A stretch of 64,000 bases of DNA, from the NCBI RefSeq assembly GCF_018294505.1, contig NC_057803.1, forward strand, positions 237,924,397 through 237,988,396, in the 5' to 3' direction. The position numbers and the translations under genes were made by a program. Position 1 is the first letter of the stretch. The number at the start of each line of letters is the position of its first letter. Positions 1 to 13,500 of this stretch are shown here, piece by piece. This DNA comes from Triticum aestivum. Its lineage: Eukaryota; Streptophyta; Magnoliopsida; Poales; Poaceae. Below the pieces are notes generated by a model. That model made no database searches. It saw only the letters and a program-made list of their open reading frames with translations, and had not been told where the DNA came from.

Positions 1-2639
1 TCCTCCTCACCTCGTCCGCGTCGCCGGGATCGCGCCAAGTCCGCCACTGCGTCCTCTGCTTCCCCTGCAACGAGCAACATCCGCTTGCTAGTTGACCGCG
101 TCAACCCGCAACCTGGGTCCTTACCTCGCCAGCCGCCAGCTTCGACCGGGCCTTAGCCCTTGGGTGAGCTGCCCAGCGCCTGCTTGTTTTGCCTGTTAGC
201 CAGATTCGGCCCGTATAGTGTTTTTTCCTCCGAACGAATTTAATCAATTATTCCAGGAACTGTTGTTTTACAGAAAACCCTCCTCGTTCATGCATTTAAT
301 AACTCCACGACTATGCATCATATGTAAAAACTTCATACATGTAAAATGTTTAGAATTTCATCTAGTTTCATAATATGCCACTTTCATCTATGTTTAAAAT
401 GTTGTTTGATTAAATTTGCTCAAATGCCATGCTAAAATGATTTATTTAATAACTAAATAACCGTAGCTCCAAATCTAATAAATTTATATGTAAATGGGGT
501 GGAAAATGCATAGAGTAACTTGGTGCACTTTATTTTGATGTTTAACAACTTTAAAAATGTGATTTGGGGCAGAACAGTACCAAATTCAAAATATGTGCAT
601 GAGGATTTTCCGGAATTGTTGTTTGTTATTTCCGGCCTCATTTAAACTTGCTTAAATAGATAGTTTACTTATGCTTCAGCTCTTGCCATTTCTAACAACA
701 TTTATTATTGTTGGGTACATAAACGAGAGCGAACTAAATAATTGAATGTGGTGTTTCGTCAATATGCAACTTGTTGCAAATTGAGCTCCACTTAATTTGT
801 AGTGTTGTTTGTTGCACTTTGTCATGCCATTACTCATTAAACAGGACATGCATCATACTTGAGTGTGCATCATGACATGCTTATGCTTGTTGGTTTACCG
901 TGGTGTTTACTTCTTTCTGATTGCGCTTCTCCTTGATAGTTCCGGTTACCTTGCGATTGTGAGGACCCGTTGGACTACATTGGTTCGTCTACTTCATGGA
1001 CTCATTCTTCTTCCTAGCGGGATTTTAGGCAAGATGACCGTCACCTTGGATCTCACTACTATCATTGCTATGCTAGTTGTCTCGATGCTATCGCTATGTC
1101 ACGCTACCTACCACTTGTTTATCAAGCCTCCCAAATTGCCATGATAGCCTCTAACCTTTTTCACCATCCCACCAAACCGTTGTTTGGCTATGTTACTGCT
1201 TTGCTCAGCCCCTCTTATAGCATGCTAGTTGCAGGTGCAGTTGCAGGTTGTTCCATGTTGGGACGTGGATATCGTGGAATATCACAATATATCTTATTTA
1301 ATTAATGCATCTATGTAGTTGGTAAAGGGTGGAAGGCTTGGCCTTTTGCCTAGTGTTTTGTTCCACTCTTGCCGCCCTAGCTTCCGTCATACTGGTGTTA
1401 TGTTCCTTGATTTTACGTCCCTAACACGATGAGGGTTTATGGGCCCCTCTTGACAGTTCGCTTTGAATAAAACTCTTCCAACAAGGCCCAACATTGATTC
1501 TACCATTTGCCTAATAACAACTAAAACTTGCATAGGGACCGTCTAGCACCCAAGGATAATTAATCAACCCCCCGGGCCAATGCTCCTCTGAGTGTTGGTC
1601 CAAACTGAGAAGACTGTGGGGCCACCACGGGGAAACTCGAGGTCTGGTTATTCGTAGGATGTCTCATCCGGTGTGCCCTGAGAACGAGATATGCGCGGCT
1701 CCTATTGGGATTTGTCGGCACATTCGGGCGGTCTTGCTGGTTTTGTTTTACCATTGTCGAAATGTCTTCTGCGCCAGGATCCCAAGTTTGATCGGATGTC
1801 CCGTGATGGAGGATTGTCTCCGCGGATCATGAGCTTGTCATGGGATAAGTTGGGACACCCCTGCAGGGTTTAAACTTTCGAGCGCCATGCCTGTGGTTAT
1901 GTGGAAGATGGGAATTTGTTAATATCCGGTTGTAGTGGACTTGAACTAAACTCATTTAAAATACACCAACCGCGTGCGTAACCGTGACTGTCTCTTTTTG
2001 GGTGCATTCGAGAAGAGAACATGGTTGGGTTATGTTTGAACGTAAGTAGTTCAGGATCACTTCTTGATCATTACTAGTTTGCGACTGTTTGCATAGTTTC
2101 TCATCTTATTCTTGTACTCGTAAGTTAGCCACCATACAATGCTTAGTCGCTTGCTGTAACCTCACCATTTATCCATTCCATAGCCATTAAGCTTTGCTAT
2201 TCTTGATACCCATGGTAATGGGATTGCTGAGTCCTCGTGGCTCACATATTACTACAACAACAGTTGTAGGTACAGGTAATGCGATGATCTGACGTGAGAG
2301 CGATGCTTGATTGCTTTTGGAGTTCTTCTTCTTCTTCGATCAAGGGACAAGTTCCGGCTCGGGAGCCTGGGATTAGCAGGGTGGATGTCGTTCTTCTTTT
2401 TTATTTGATTTCATCCGTAGTCAGATCCTGCTCTTCTGTATGATGATTGCTATGTATTGATGAATTGTTGTATTCATGATGTAGCTTGTGGCGAGTGTAA
2501 GCCTTTATCTTGTATTCTCATCTATTCAGTACATGGTATGTTGTAATGATATCCACCTTGCTATGCATTCGAAATGCGGTTGTGCCCCAATCATGAATTC
2601 ATCACGTGATTGGGATAGAATCGCATCTTGGGCGCTACA
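1..2639 (+). mobile_element. Gypsy-type long LTR, 3' portion (cut by window edge)
   Basis: No open frame of substance. The stretch has the texture of a long Triticeae Gypsy LTR: a GC-rich start, then AT-rich blocks, several short pseudo-frames, and an end in GCTACA at 2639. Directly after it, at 2640, coding sequence of a different Gypsy pol begins, with no PBS or gag between. That fits a solo LTR, or a deletion product, inserted in the chromovirus upstream of its reverse transcriptase. The bases after the end (CACAC, 2640-2644) would be the right target duplication, but the left copy lies outside the window. The exact end and the solo status are inferred. Confidence 0.5.
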
Positions 2640-5608
2640 CACACCGATGAATAATCAGGTGAATTCCCTCATGGGAGTTGTACAGGAGGAAGTACCCGTA
2701 GTGCAAGATTTTTCCGATGTATATCCGGAGGTATTACCAGGAATGCCAACGGACAGAGACATTGAGTTTTTGATTGAGTTATTGCCCAGCACAGCCCCAA
2801 TATCCAAGAGACCTTATCGGATGCCCCCGAACGATTTGGAAGAGATCAAGAAGCAAATTAATGAGCTATTGGAGAAGGGATATATTTGGACAAGCTTGTC
2901 ACCTTGGGGAGCCCCAGTTCTTTTGGTAGAGAAGAACGATGGAACCCTGAGACTGGTTGTGGATTATCGTTCAATGAACGACGTGACCATCAAGAACAAG
3001 TACCCTTTGCCGATGATTAATGATTTATTTGATCAGCTAGTTGGAGCCAAGGTATTCTCCAAGATCGATCTTTGATCAGGGTATCATCAGTTGAAGATTC
3101 GTGAGCAGGATATACCCAAAACAGCGTTCACCACCAGGTATGGTTTATATGAGTATACCGTCATGTCATTCGGATTGACTAATGCCCCTGTGTATTTTAT
3201 GAGCATGATGAACAAGGTATTTATGGAATATATGGACAAGTTTGCCGTGGTGTTCATCGATGACATATTGGTTTTCTCTAAGAGCAAGGAAGAGCATAAG
3301 GAACATTTGCGTCTAGTTCTGGAGAAACTCCAAGAACATCAGTTATATGCCAAGTTCAGCAAATATGAATTTTGGTTGAAGGAAGTCGGGTTCCTCGGAC
3401 ATGTTATTTCAGGAGAAGGAATAGTATTCGACCCCACCAATGTTGAATCGGTCACCAAATGACAGTCCCCCGCCTCAGTCAAGGAGATCCACAGTTTTCT
3501 CGGACTTGCAGGATATTATCAGAGATTTATTGAGAATTTCTCCAAGATTGCTAAACCCATGAATGAGCTATTGAAGAAGGAAAGCAAGTACATTTGGACC
3601 GAGGAATATGAAGCCAGTCTTCAGGAGCTGAAGAAACATCTAGTTACAACCCCAGCGCTCATTTTGTCCGACATACACAAGGATTACCAGGTATATTGTG
3701 ATGCTTCTCATCAAGGACTCGGAGGAGTGCTCATGCAGAAAGGAAAAGTTGTAGCTTATACCTCCAGACAGCTACGACCTCACGAGATGAATTATGCCAC
3801 ACACAATTTGGAGTTAGCAGCCGTAGTGCACGCACTCAAGACCTGGAGACATTTCCTTGTCGGAAATAGTTGTGATGTTTACACGGATCATAAGAGCTTG
3901 AAGTATATTTTCACGCAGAAGGAGTTGAACCTCGGGCAGAGGAGATGGCTTGAATTGATCAAGGACTATGACATGAGATTGCATTATCACCCAGGGAAGG
4001 CAAATGTTGTAGCAGATGCCTTGAGCCATAAAAGCTATGTGAACACCCTCATAGCTTGAGGATTACCTCGGGAATTAGCCGACGATCTCAGAGAGCTCCG
4101 ACTAGAGATAGTAACAACATTATTTGTCGCCACCTTGGATATACAGTCCACTCTGGCCGAAAGATTCCATGAAGCCCAGAAGACGGACAAGGAAAATGCA
4201 GAGATAAAGGAAAAGATGAGTAACGGAAATGCTAAAGGTTTTCATGAGGATGAGCACAGAACTTTATGGTTTGAGGATCGTATCTATGTGCCCAATGACC
4301 CAGTGGTCAGGAAGTTAATTCTTCAGGAGGCCCATGATTCACCATACTCGATTCACCCAGGAAACACCAAGATGTATTTGGATTTGAAGGAAAGTTTCTG
4401 GTGGACAGGTATTAAGAAGGATATTGCCGAGTACGTAGTAGTATGCAATGTTTGTCAGCGAGTAAAGGCGGAACATCAGAAGGCGGTAGGGTTACTTCAA
4501 CCTCTGTTGATACCCGAGTGGAAATGGGAAAAACTTGGGATGGATTTTATCACAGGATTACCCAGGACTCCTTCAGGTTATGATTCTATCTGGGTAGTAG
4601 TTGATCGCTTGACCAAGGTAGCTCATTTCATTCCCGTGAAGACCACATATACCAGCGCTAAGTTAGCCAAGATATGCATGACTAGGATCGTATGTCTGCA
4701 TGGAGTTCCGAGGAGTATCGTGTCTGATAGAGGAACACAATTTACCTCAAAGTTTTGGAATCAGTTGCATGAAACTTTGGGTACGAGGCTGGAGTTCAGT
4801 ACAGCTTTTCATCCGCAGACAGATGGACAGACTGAGAGAGTCAATCAGATTCTGGACGACATTGAGAGCCTGTGCGCTAGACTATGGGTCTAGCTAGGAT
4901 GACAATCTTCCGTACGCAGAGTTCTTGTACAACAACAGCTATCAGACCAGTCTAGAGATGGCCCCTTTCGAAGCTCTATACGAAAGGAGGTGCAGAACAC
5001 CATTGTTGTGGGATGGTGTTGGAGACCGAAAACTTTTTGGTCTCGATCTTATCAGAGATTCTGAAGATAAGGTCAAGCTGATTCGAGATAGACTCAACAT
5101 AGCCCAGTCGAGACAGAAGAGTTATGCCGACAGTAAACGCAAGGAGATAACGTATGAAGTGGGAGATGGAGCATATCTCCGTGTGTCCCCACTTCGAGGA
5201 ATCAAGAGGTTTGCTATTAAAGGAAAATTAGCACCCAGGTTCATTGGCCCATACAAAATCCTCGAACGTAGAGGAGAAGTTGCATACAAGATGGAATTGC
5301 AGGAAGGATTGTCAGGAGTTCGTGATGTCTTTCATGTTTCCCAGCTGAAGAAATGCCATGCTGAGATGGCTGATATTCCTTTGAGACACACAGTGCCCCG
5401 AGAGGCCATACAGCTTGACAGTGATCTGCCTTATGAGGAGAAACCCGTCAGAATTCTCGGGACTGCAAATAGAGTTACCTGCAACAAGACCATCAAGTTC
5501 TGCAAGGTTCTATGGAGCCACCACTCCGAGGAGGAAGCCACCTGGGAGCAAGAAGAAGATCTCCATCAAGACCACCCGCACCTATTTGCTAGCCAACCCG
5601 AATCTTGA
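2640..5608 (+). pseudogene. Chromovirus (Gypsy, Tekay-like) pol: RT, RNase H, integrase, chromodomain-like tail; broken
   Basis: Gypsy polyprotein remnant; gag and protease are missing. Frame 1 carries the RT palm (VDYRSMND at about 2960; catalytic FIDDIL at about 3258), RNase H (YCDAS at about 3693; YTDHKSL at about 3880), the integrase zinc region (HPGNTKMY to CNVCQRVK, about 4350-4470) and the core (MDFITGLP; SDRGTQFTS; HPQTDGQTERVN). Frame 2 carries the C-terminal part with a chromodomain-like WSHHSEEEATWE near 5515. It is broken by TGA at 3073-3075, 3460-3462 and 4057-4059, by a frameshift near 4860 and by a stop near 4891. Catalytic residues that can be seen are intact, so decay is by stops rather than by active-site change. 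The order RT-RNH-INT identifies Gypsy; Tekay-like is inferred from the tail. Confidence 0.9.
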
Positions 5609-6339
5609 GGGCGAGATTCATCTTAAGGTGGGTAGGTTTTTAACATCCCAAATTTTCAATTTGGAATGTTTTACAATTATTAGCTAAGCATCTATGCATT
5701 TTTATTGAATTGTGTGGCATTTGGAAATTTTTAGAGGAATTTGAGTTTTATTTGAATTTGGATTCAACTTGGAATTTGAAAATTTCACTTCAAATATCCC
5801 TGATAAATACTTGAGCAAAAGTATGAGAGGAGCTAACATGACACTCCAAAATGTCAGAAAAAATTAATGCCAAAAGTTTTGAATTCAAATTTAAGTTTTA
5901 TCTGGAATTTTCAAAAAAAAATCTTTTTAAGTTTGGTTTTTGCCTCTGGAAAATGTTCATCTTATAGGTTATGTTTTTTGAGAATTTTGATATATATATA
6001 TCCTATATAAAAGTATACTTTATTTTCTCTATATTTGAATTTCTTCTCTGTCTTTAAAAAAAGACCTCTCGCGCCAGCCGGGCCAACCGGCCAGCCGGCC
6101 ACCCGACGCAGCCCAGTAGCGAGCCAAGCCGTCCTGCCCCAGCATGCCCACGCCCGAACCCGTTTCCGATCGGCCGCCCGCTCGCTTCTCTCCCTCTCTC
6201 TCACTGACCCGCGGGGCCCGCGCCATCCCCAACCTCCCGATCCTCCCGTGTCAAGATCTCGCTCGCACCTGACGCCGTCGACATCTACGCTCTCCCAAAA
6301 CCCTACCCCGAGCCTTTCCCTCGCGCAAGAAACCTGACC

Positions 6340-6346
6340 TATAAAA
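6340..6346 (+). promoter_or_regulatory. TATA box of chromovirus LTR
   Basis: TATAAAA followed by a C-rich, TC-rich leader, about 700 bp into the LTR. This is the expected U3/R layout. Function is inferred. Confidence 0.45.
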
Positions 6347-6737
6347 CCCCCTACCTCTCCTCTCCCGAACCCCCTAAAACCCAACCTCAAACCCCACCGT
6401 AGCTCGCACCCTCGCCGTCCCAATCTCGCTCCTGCCGTCGTCGTTCATCATCGTGCCTGACGCCGGTGAGCAACCTCTTGCCCTCGAATCTTGTCAACCC
6501 ATCTCCCTTAACCTTAGGCAGCCGTTTGACATGGTCTCGCCCCATGTTTTGTTTCACAATGATGCCCTAACAACCCAAGCTCTTGCCGGAGCACCGAGGC
6601 CGCTGCGAGCCTCCTGCTCGTTACCGTCGACGCCGACCTCCGTCTTCACCACCGCCGTGACGCCCGTGAGCCACCACATCCACCCGCCTACTCCACCGCC
6701 GCCGAAAACCACCACAACCACCGCCCTGCTCGACGCC

Positions 6738-7033
6738 NNNNNNNNNNNNNNNNNNNNNNNNNNNNNNNNNNNNNNNNNNNNNNNNNNNNNNNNNNNNNNN
6801 NNNNNNNNNNNNNNNNNNNNNNNNNNNNNNNNNNNNNNNNNNNNNNNNNNNNNNNNNNNNNNNNNNNNNNNNNNNNNNNNNNNNNNNNNNNNNNNNNNNN
6901 NNNNNNNNNNNNNNNNNNNNNNNNNNNNNNNNNNNNNNNNNNNNNNNNNNNNNNNNNNNNNNNNNNNNNNNNNNNNNNNNNNNNNNNNNNNNNNNNNNNN
7001 NNNNNNNNNNNNNNNNNNNNNNNNNNNNNNNNN
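6738..7033. other. Assembly gap (296 N)
   Basis: Run of N inside the chromovirus 3' LTR. Any frame crossing it is meaningless. Confidence 1.
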
Positions 7034-9179
7034 TTTTTTCTATTTAGATCGGTTATTCATCGGTTTATTTACGGTTTTATCATTTAGATCTAGTCAGTTT
7101 TACAGATCAGTTTTCTTTTATTAGCCCGTATATGTTTCAGTTAAAGTCCGCTCGCGCGTTAGATAGTTACAGATCCCACCCAATTCGGCCCGGTAGCGCC
7201 TATTTATTTTTTAGTTTTATTTTCGTTCTGTTTTAAAAACAGAAAAGTTCCAATCTTGTAAAATTTGTTTCTCTTAGGTTATTTAATATTTTTAGTTGAT
7301 TCTTTTTGCTGTAGTTTGCAAATTTCCTGAAGTTCCTGTATAAAATAGTTTCGGCCATGTTCTAGTTTTTAAAAATTGTTTTATATGAGTTTTAGTTAGA
7401 ATAGTATTTCTGCTATAAAATGAGTTAGAATTAATATTTTTAGGCAATTCTTTTTGTCACTGCTTTTTCTTACCTTGCCTAGAAGTAGGATTAATTTGGG
7501 TATTTATATATTTTATTAAAATTGTTTTTACACGAAACAAGCCTGTTTTAGTTCATTTCACTTTGTTGTTGTTTCTGTTGTTTTAATTGCTTTAAAATTT
7601 ATTTCCGCATGTGCTGTATTTTTTGTTTTAGATTTGTTTCTGTAGTTTTAGATGGTGAACTTTTATTTACAGAAAATAAAATGTTTATTTTATTTTTTTT
7701 CTTTCTAGTTGTTGGCTTGGAGTTCAATTGGTTTTCTTTTGTTTTGATTGATTGTCTATGTGTGAAGTATGATAGCTTGTTGTTATGTTACTATGTTGGT
7801 ATAGTAGTATGCTTATGTATTTATTGTTTGCTTCGAATAGAATTTCCGGAGTGCGAAGCTTGCTATCACGAGTCACTAGCGTTCGAAGACCGTCAGCCAG
7901 GGAAGTCATTTGATCATGTTCTACAATACCTATGATTTGTTGCATTAGAATTATTCCTCCCCACCATGCATGCAGTAGGAGAATTTTAAGTTATGTTCTT
8001 GAGTAGTTTCATGTGGTAGGTTGAACCCAATTCCCCTTGTTACCATTGCCCGGGATGATGTAGATTATTTTTCTATGCTCGTAGACGGGGTTGGTTGAGC
8101 GACTCATAAGGGAGATGTGAGAGTCAAGATGATGACAACCCCATGACTTCAAGCTCAAGATAGACTTCAAATTGACTACTGGGTGGAGGACGGTTGACGG
8201 GCACCCTGGAGCAACCAGCGGATGGTCGGGGTGCATGGAGAAGCGCCGTGACATCTTGCGGAAAGCTTCACCCAGCCACGAAGAGACGGATGGATACCCC
8301 TTGACCGGAAGCTTACTTGTGCAGCCGCAAGCCATTATGGGCTCTGGCTTGGTCGACCCTAGGCGTGACTCTGGACGGACGGTGCTACAAGATGTAGAAG
8401 AATGGTAGGATTGGATGGGCACTGGCAGTGGCCCAGAGGAACTCTGCGGAAGACCCTTTTTCATTCGTCCCGTCTTCAAACACCAGGCAGTGCAAGGACA
8501 TAAAGGAGGAAATGATTCTTGCAGGTAAAGTGCACAAAACTCTGTGGAGTAGAAACCTAATCGATTAGCCGTGTCCCTAGTTACGGACAAATGAGCCTCT
8601 AGAATTGGAGTATTTCGAAAATATTAACATCGAACATAATTAATTAACCGATGGGTTATTAGGGTATGAGACACTGGTTGGCGGAACCATCTAATTAACA
8701 ACCAATATTTTGTAGTAATTGCAAGCAAGTCCTTTTGTTGTAGGGGAAAATTGGCTTTTCCGCAAAAACTTAAACTTAGAGCCCCACAGCCAAATTGCAT
8801 ATAGAATTAGCATTGTTATTATTGTCTCTCTCTATGACTTGTCGGCATATTCAAAATGCTGACCTACATGGCTGCAACGTCTCATATTGCAAAAGAGTTT
8901 TCCGACCAGGAGTGAGGCTACGATCTACGCTCGATGATTGCCCTATGGAGTCGGATGGACTCGCTTATTGTCTACGCTTCCGCAGCATTTAGTTTTTTCC
9001 TCGGGAGTGGCCTTCGGCCAAATTTATTATATTGTAATAAAGACTCGATATGAGAATTGTGTAATAAATCAGGTGTGATTGAACTTTCAATTTTTCATCA
9101 ATGTACTATGTGTACCAGCATGATCTTGGGATGGTACTGATACAGAGAGACTTGACCGATTTTGGGTCGGGTCGCTACA

Positions 9180-10539
9180 GGGTGAATGTAGATGTTTTTG
9201 CATGGCAACCATCTGACATCCCCGGTTTTCCCAGGGACATAATTGAGCACCACCTTGTTGTCGCCCTCACGCTCGGCCCGTCAAGCAGAAGGTCAGGAAG
9301 CAAGCATTGGAACAGCGGCAATTCATGGCATAAGAAATCAAGAAACTCGAGGTAGCTAGCCTGGTTAGAGGAGTGTTGCATCCAACTTGGTTGGCAAATC
9401 ATGTTGTTGTGCGCATGGCAAATGGGAAATGGAGGCTTGTATTGATTACACTGACCTCAAGAAGGCATGCCCAAGGGATCCTTTCCCCTTGCCGCGCATC
9501 AACCATATTGTGGACTCCACTGCCAGTTGTGATCTGCTCTCGTTTCTTGACGCTTACTCCGGATATCAGCAGATATTCATGTCCAAAGAAGATGAAGAGA
9601 AAACCGCAGTCATTACTCCATGTGACACATACTACTTTGTGTGGATGCCTTTTGGATTAAAGAGTGCAGGTTCAACATTCGCAAGGGCAGTCCAGATCGG
9701 TTTTGAGCCTCAATTGCATGGGAACATAGAAGCGTACATGAATTATATCGTGGTCAAGACCAAGGACAAATCCACCTTGATCCAGGATCTAGAGGAAACC
9801 TTCTCCAACTTTTGAAAGACAAACATGAAGCTCAACCCCAAGAAGTGTGTGTTTGGTGTCCCCTCCGGCAAGCTCCTTGGATTCTTTATATCACAGCGAG
9901 GGATCGAAGTGAACCCCGACAAGATTAAGGCCATCGAGCAAATCCAAGCACCCAAGACCATCAAGGATGTGAGGCGCCTTGCCGGTTGTGTCGCGGCTTT
10001 GAGCAGGTTTATTTGAAGGTCTATTGAGCATGCCCTGTCGTTTTTCAAGATTTTGAAAAAGGCAGGTCTGGTAAAATAGACTCCAAAAGCGGAGGCTACG
10101 CTGCAAGACCTGAAAAGATACCTATCCTCTGCGCCAACTCTAGTTGCGCCTAAACCATAGGAGCCGTTGATGCTATATTTGGCGGCGACAAATCAAGTGG
10201 TCAGTGTTGCACTAGTTGCATAGAGGGAAGATGATGATGAGGCAGCAACAGCGGCAGGGCCCTCCACCGACGAAGTAGCAATTTCTCCGGCAAGGCTAGA
10301 TGCCGGGAAGGAAAAAATGGTGCAAGAGAAAATAGCTGAGGAGCAAGTTACATCGAAGAAGAAAGTGGTGCAAGGGGCAGTCTACTTTGTTAGTTCCCTT
10401 CTACAGGGGGCTAGGTCAAGGTATTCAGGCGTGCAGAAGTTGCTCTTTGGCCTACTCATGGCCTCGAGGAAGTTGCGCCACTATTTTCAAGCACATGAGA
10501 TTACGGTGGTCACCCGCTTTCTGTTGCAGTGTATTCTAA
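9180..10539 (+). pseudogene. Tat-lineage Gypsy pol, N-terminal part: RT and first RNase H; broken
   Basis: Starts in the linker before RT (VFAWQPSDIPG, about 9195), then RT in a second frame (ACIDYTDLKKACP; LSFLDAYSGYQQIF; MPFGLKSAGSTFARA), then the connection and RNase H-1 (PVYFVSSLLQGARSRYSG-like at about 10380, LRHYFQAHEITVVT at about 10475). The polymerase signature is destroyed: the position expected to hold YxDD reads YMNY (about 9735-9750), so both catalytic aspartates are lost. Several frameshifts and stops are present. The frame ends exactly at the LARD insertion and continues at 22917. The dual RNase H layout (see 22917-24989) places it in the Tat lineage. Confidence 0.88.
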
Positions 10540-13500
10540 TGTCACATCCCTAGTTCTGACAATGCCTAGTGCATGCATTAGAGTGTTACATCATGTTTAA
10601 ATTTCTTTTAAACCTGAGATGGGGATTGACTAAGCCCTAGCACCAAATGAATTCAACTAGGGTCAAAATAAAACCTTTTTCATTGAACTCAAAATGTCCT
10701 CTAAAAATGTTCAACATTTCTGGTTTGAGGTGGAAGCATCTACCAAAAATGGTTTATATTTTTGCAGGACATATTTGGTCACTGAATTAAATCATATAGT
10801 ATTTTCATTTGGGCATTTAAATGCTATTAAATATTTCAAATGCCCAAATAATCATAAACTAAAATGTTTACTGTTGGATATATTCTAAACAGTAGCCATG
10901 ATTAGTTTTATGATTTTTGAAAGTGTCTGAGTATTTTTAATAAAGCCCTAAATTTACAGAATAATAGAAAACTGAGATAATTAGAAAAAGAGAGAGAGAG
11001 AAAGACCCGTACCTGGGCCACTTACCTGTAGCCGGCCCAGTTTCTGCGCGGCCCGTTACTGTGCAGCCCAGCTGCCAGTCATCTTCCTCCGCCTCGCCCC
11101 GAAGCAGCTGCGTGTTGGACGCATGCGCGCCGACGCCGGCCACCTCCTGCTTCGCCGTGGCAGCCTCCCCGACTTCCTCGCGACGCCACGGAGACGTCCC
11201 CGACCCCCTATCACTTCTCCCTCGCTCTCTGGACCTCCCTCCCCCTCGCTCCTCTGTTTCCCCTCCCGCGACCGAGCGGAGCTCGCCGTCATCGTCGCCG
11301 TACCCATGGCCACCGGCCACCCCTAGCCTCGCCGATGCACCCAGGAGCTCCGCCTCGACCCCCTCTTCCTCCCCACCGATCCACAGCCCTCCGGAAGCCC
11401 TGCATCACCGCCATCGCCGTCGTCTTCTACCTCGGACCCGCCGGCCATCTTCGTCAAATTCGCCGGCTCCGGACCGTCCCCGACCTCGCCGAGCGTCCCC
11501 TCGTCATCGCCGTGAGTCACTGACCCTCTCCCCTAACTCAGCATGCTCCCCTCCGTGTCGTAGCGCCGTTCCCCACGAGCACCGAAGCCACCGTCCGCCA
11601 TCGCTGCTGCACGCATAGCCTCCGTGCTCCCCTGGCCGCACTGAGCTGCTCTTAGTGCTCCCCATGACTAGCAGGTGCTGCCCAGCCTCTCCATTTGCTC
11701 ACTGATGCACCGTAGCGACGCGCCCGAGCACCACCGAACACCATCGCCGCCAAAGCTCGTCGCCGGCATGAGTTCCGGCGACCCCATGACCTCCCACTTG
11801 GTCCTCTGGATGCGCGAGAGCAAGGGCCATCCCTTCGTGCCCTCAGCGCGACCAGCCGCGGGCCGTAGCGCCGTCCCGAGCAACTCCGGCGAGGTCTCGC
11901 CGTCGCCGTGGTCGCCGGCGTCACTCGCCGACGTGGCCACTTAATTAGGGCGTAAACACCCCGCTAATCACCCACTAGAGCCACTGCCAAGTGGGCCCCC
12001 GTGCCTAATTAATTAGTTTAACCTCTCTGTTAAATTAGCACTAACCTCAGAGGGCCCCGCCTATCACCGTTGACTTAGCCATGTCAGCATTGACCGGACC
12101 CACCAGTCAGCCTCTGTCCCTGCCTGTTACACTGACGTGCGGGTCCCAGCCGTCAGGTTTGACCTGGACCAGCCACGTTGACCTGCTGACGTCACTAATA
12201 CGTCATGCTGATGCAGTATTTGTTTTTGGAAATTAAAATAAATCAAAAATGATTTATTAATTCCAGAAAATGCCTAAAACTTCAATAAATCATAGAAAAT
12301 TAACCGTAACTCCAAATTAAATAATTTATATATGAAAAATTATCAGAAAAATTCAAAGAATCCATCAGTACCATTTTCATGCATGTTAGAACAACTTATA
12401 GGTGCTGTTTAGCACAAATCAATTAAATGGCATTTGAATAATCACATATGGAGTTTAAATTTGAATCTTGTATTCAAACCAACTTCATTTAATCTGTTGC
12501 TAGTTGCATTAGCTCAAAACACATTCATTTTGCCATGTCATGATCATGCATCATATTGTGCATTGCATTGATTGTGTTCCCTTCTATGTTGCCGGTAATT
12601 GTCCCCTCTCGATAGACGTGATACCGATGATGTGATCGTTGACACTGATGAAGACTCAATGTTATCTTCAGAAGTGCCAGGCAAGCAAAACCCCCTTGTT
12701 CATTCCGATAAAATCCCACTCTCTCGCTCCTGCTCTCTTTTGCTGCATTAGGACAATACCGATTCATCTGTTACTTGCTGCGGTAGTTGAACCCCTTTAT
12801 CCTCTGCATGACCTGTCATTGCCACAGTAAATAGATGAAACCCACTAGCATGAGTAGGAGTTGTTTGAGCCCTGTTGTGCCTACTCATTCATGTTTGGTT
12901 GTCATGCCTGCTACTGCTTAGAGTTGAGTCAGGTCTGATTCATCGGGGATGAATCAGAGGCGTGTGAACATGTCCTACTGTGTGTGAGCTAAGTGTGTGA
13001 ACACGATTTGGTAAAGGTAGCGGTGAGAGGCCATGTAGGAGTACATGGTGGGTTGTCTCATTGCAGCCGTCCTCAGGAACTGAGTTCTGTGTTTGTGATC
13101 CATGATTAAGCTACTACCACGCATTGGGCCCGAAACCAATGGACCCTCTCGGCTTCTTGATCACCCTTGTCCTCTGTCCAGGAGTTGCAAGTAGTTTCTG
13201 GTGTTTGTAGTATGCTGGAGGCCGTGCGCAGCGCTGACCGTAGGGGTGGGATGTGATGCGGTAGGCACGTGGCCGGGTAAACCGGGTGCCCGTTTGATGT
13301 CACGGAACCCTGTACACATCGTTTGGGGCTGTGAGCGAAACTCCGGCCGGATCTCCTCATGGATGGAACCCGAATAGGCGATAAACCTGGACTAGAGACT
13401 TGAGTGTTTAGGTAGGCCGTGGCCGACACCCACGTTGGGCTTCCGCTTGAAGGTTGCCGAGTACATGTCGTGTAAACGGCGGTAAGTGGTGAGAGCGTGT

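Larger units (their letters stand above)
5639..9179 (+). repeat. 3' LTR of the chromovirus
   Basis: It follows pol after a purine-rich tract (AAGGTGGGTAGG, about 5624-5635). The start is a mutated form of the usual TGTAACATCCC (TTTAACATCCC at 5639). It contains a TATA box (6340-6346) followed by a pyrimidine-rich leader, an assembly gap (6738-7033), a T-rich stretch, and an AATAAA-like signal near 9038. It ends in GCTACA at 9179, where Tat-element coding sequence resumes abruptly. The 5-bp flank GGGTG (9180-9184) would be the right target duplication; the left copy is outside the window. The start is approximate to a few bases. Confidence 0.65.

Noticed and set aside
863..1305. Hydrophobic + frames of 93 and 69 codons
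   Set aside because: Inside a Gypsy LTR; no homology recognised and no conserved start context.
5962..6423. 153-codon minus frame
   Set aside because: Gly/Arg-rich reading of a C-rich LTR leader; no domain and an overlapping + frame of equal quality.
6453..7124. Long + frame across an N run
   Set aside because: Open only because the N stretch is read through; it lies in the chromovirus LTR.
11061..11618. 185-codon frame, repeated at 19230-19787
   Set aside because: Both copies are the same GC-rich part of the two LARD LTRs, and other long frames overlap on both strands; low-complexity Ser/Pro/Arg text, no domain.
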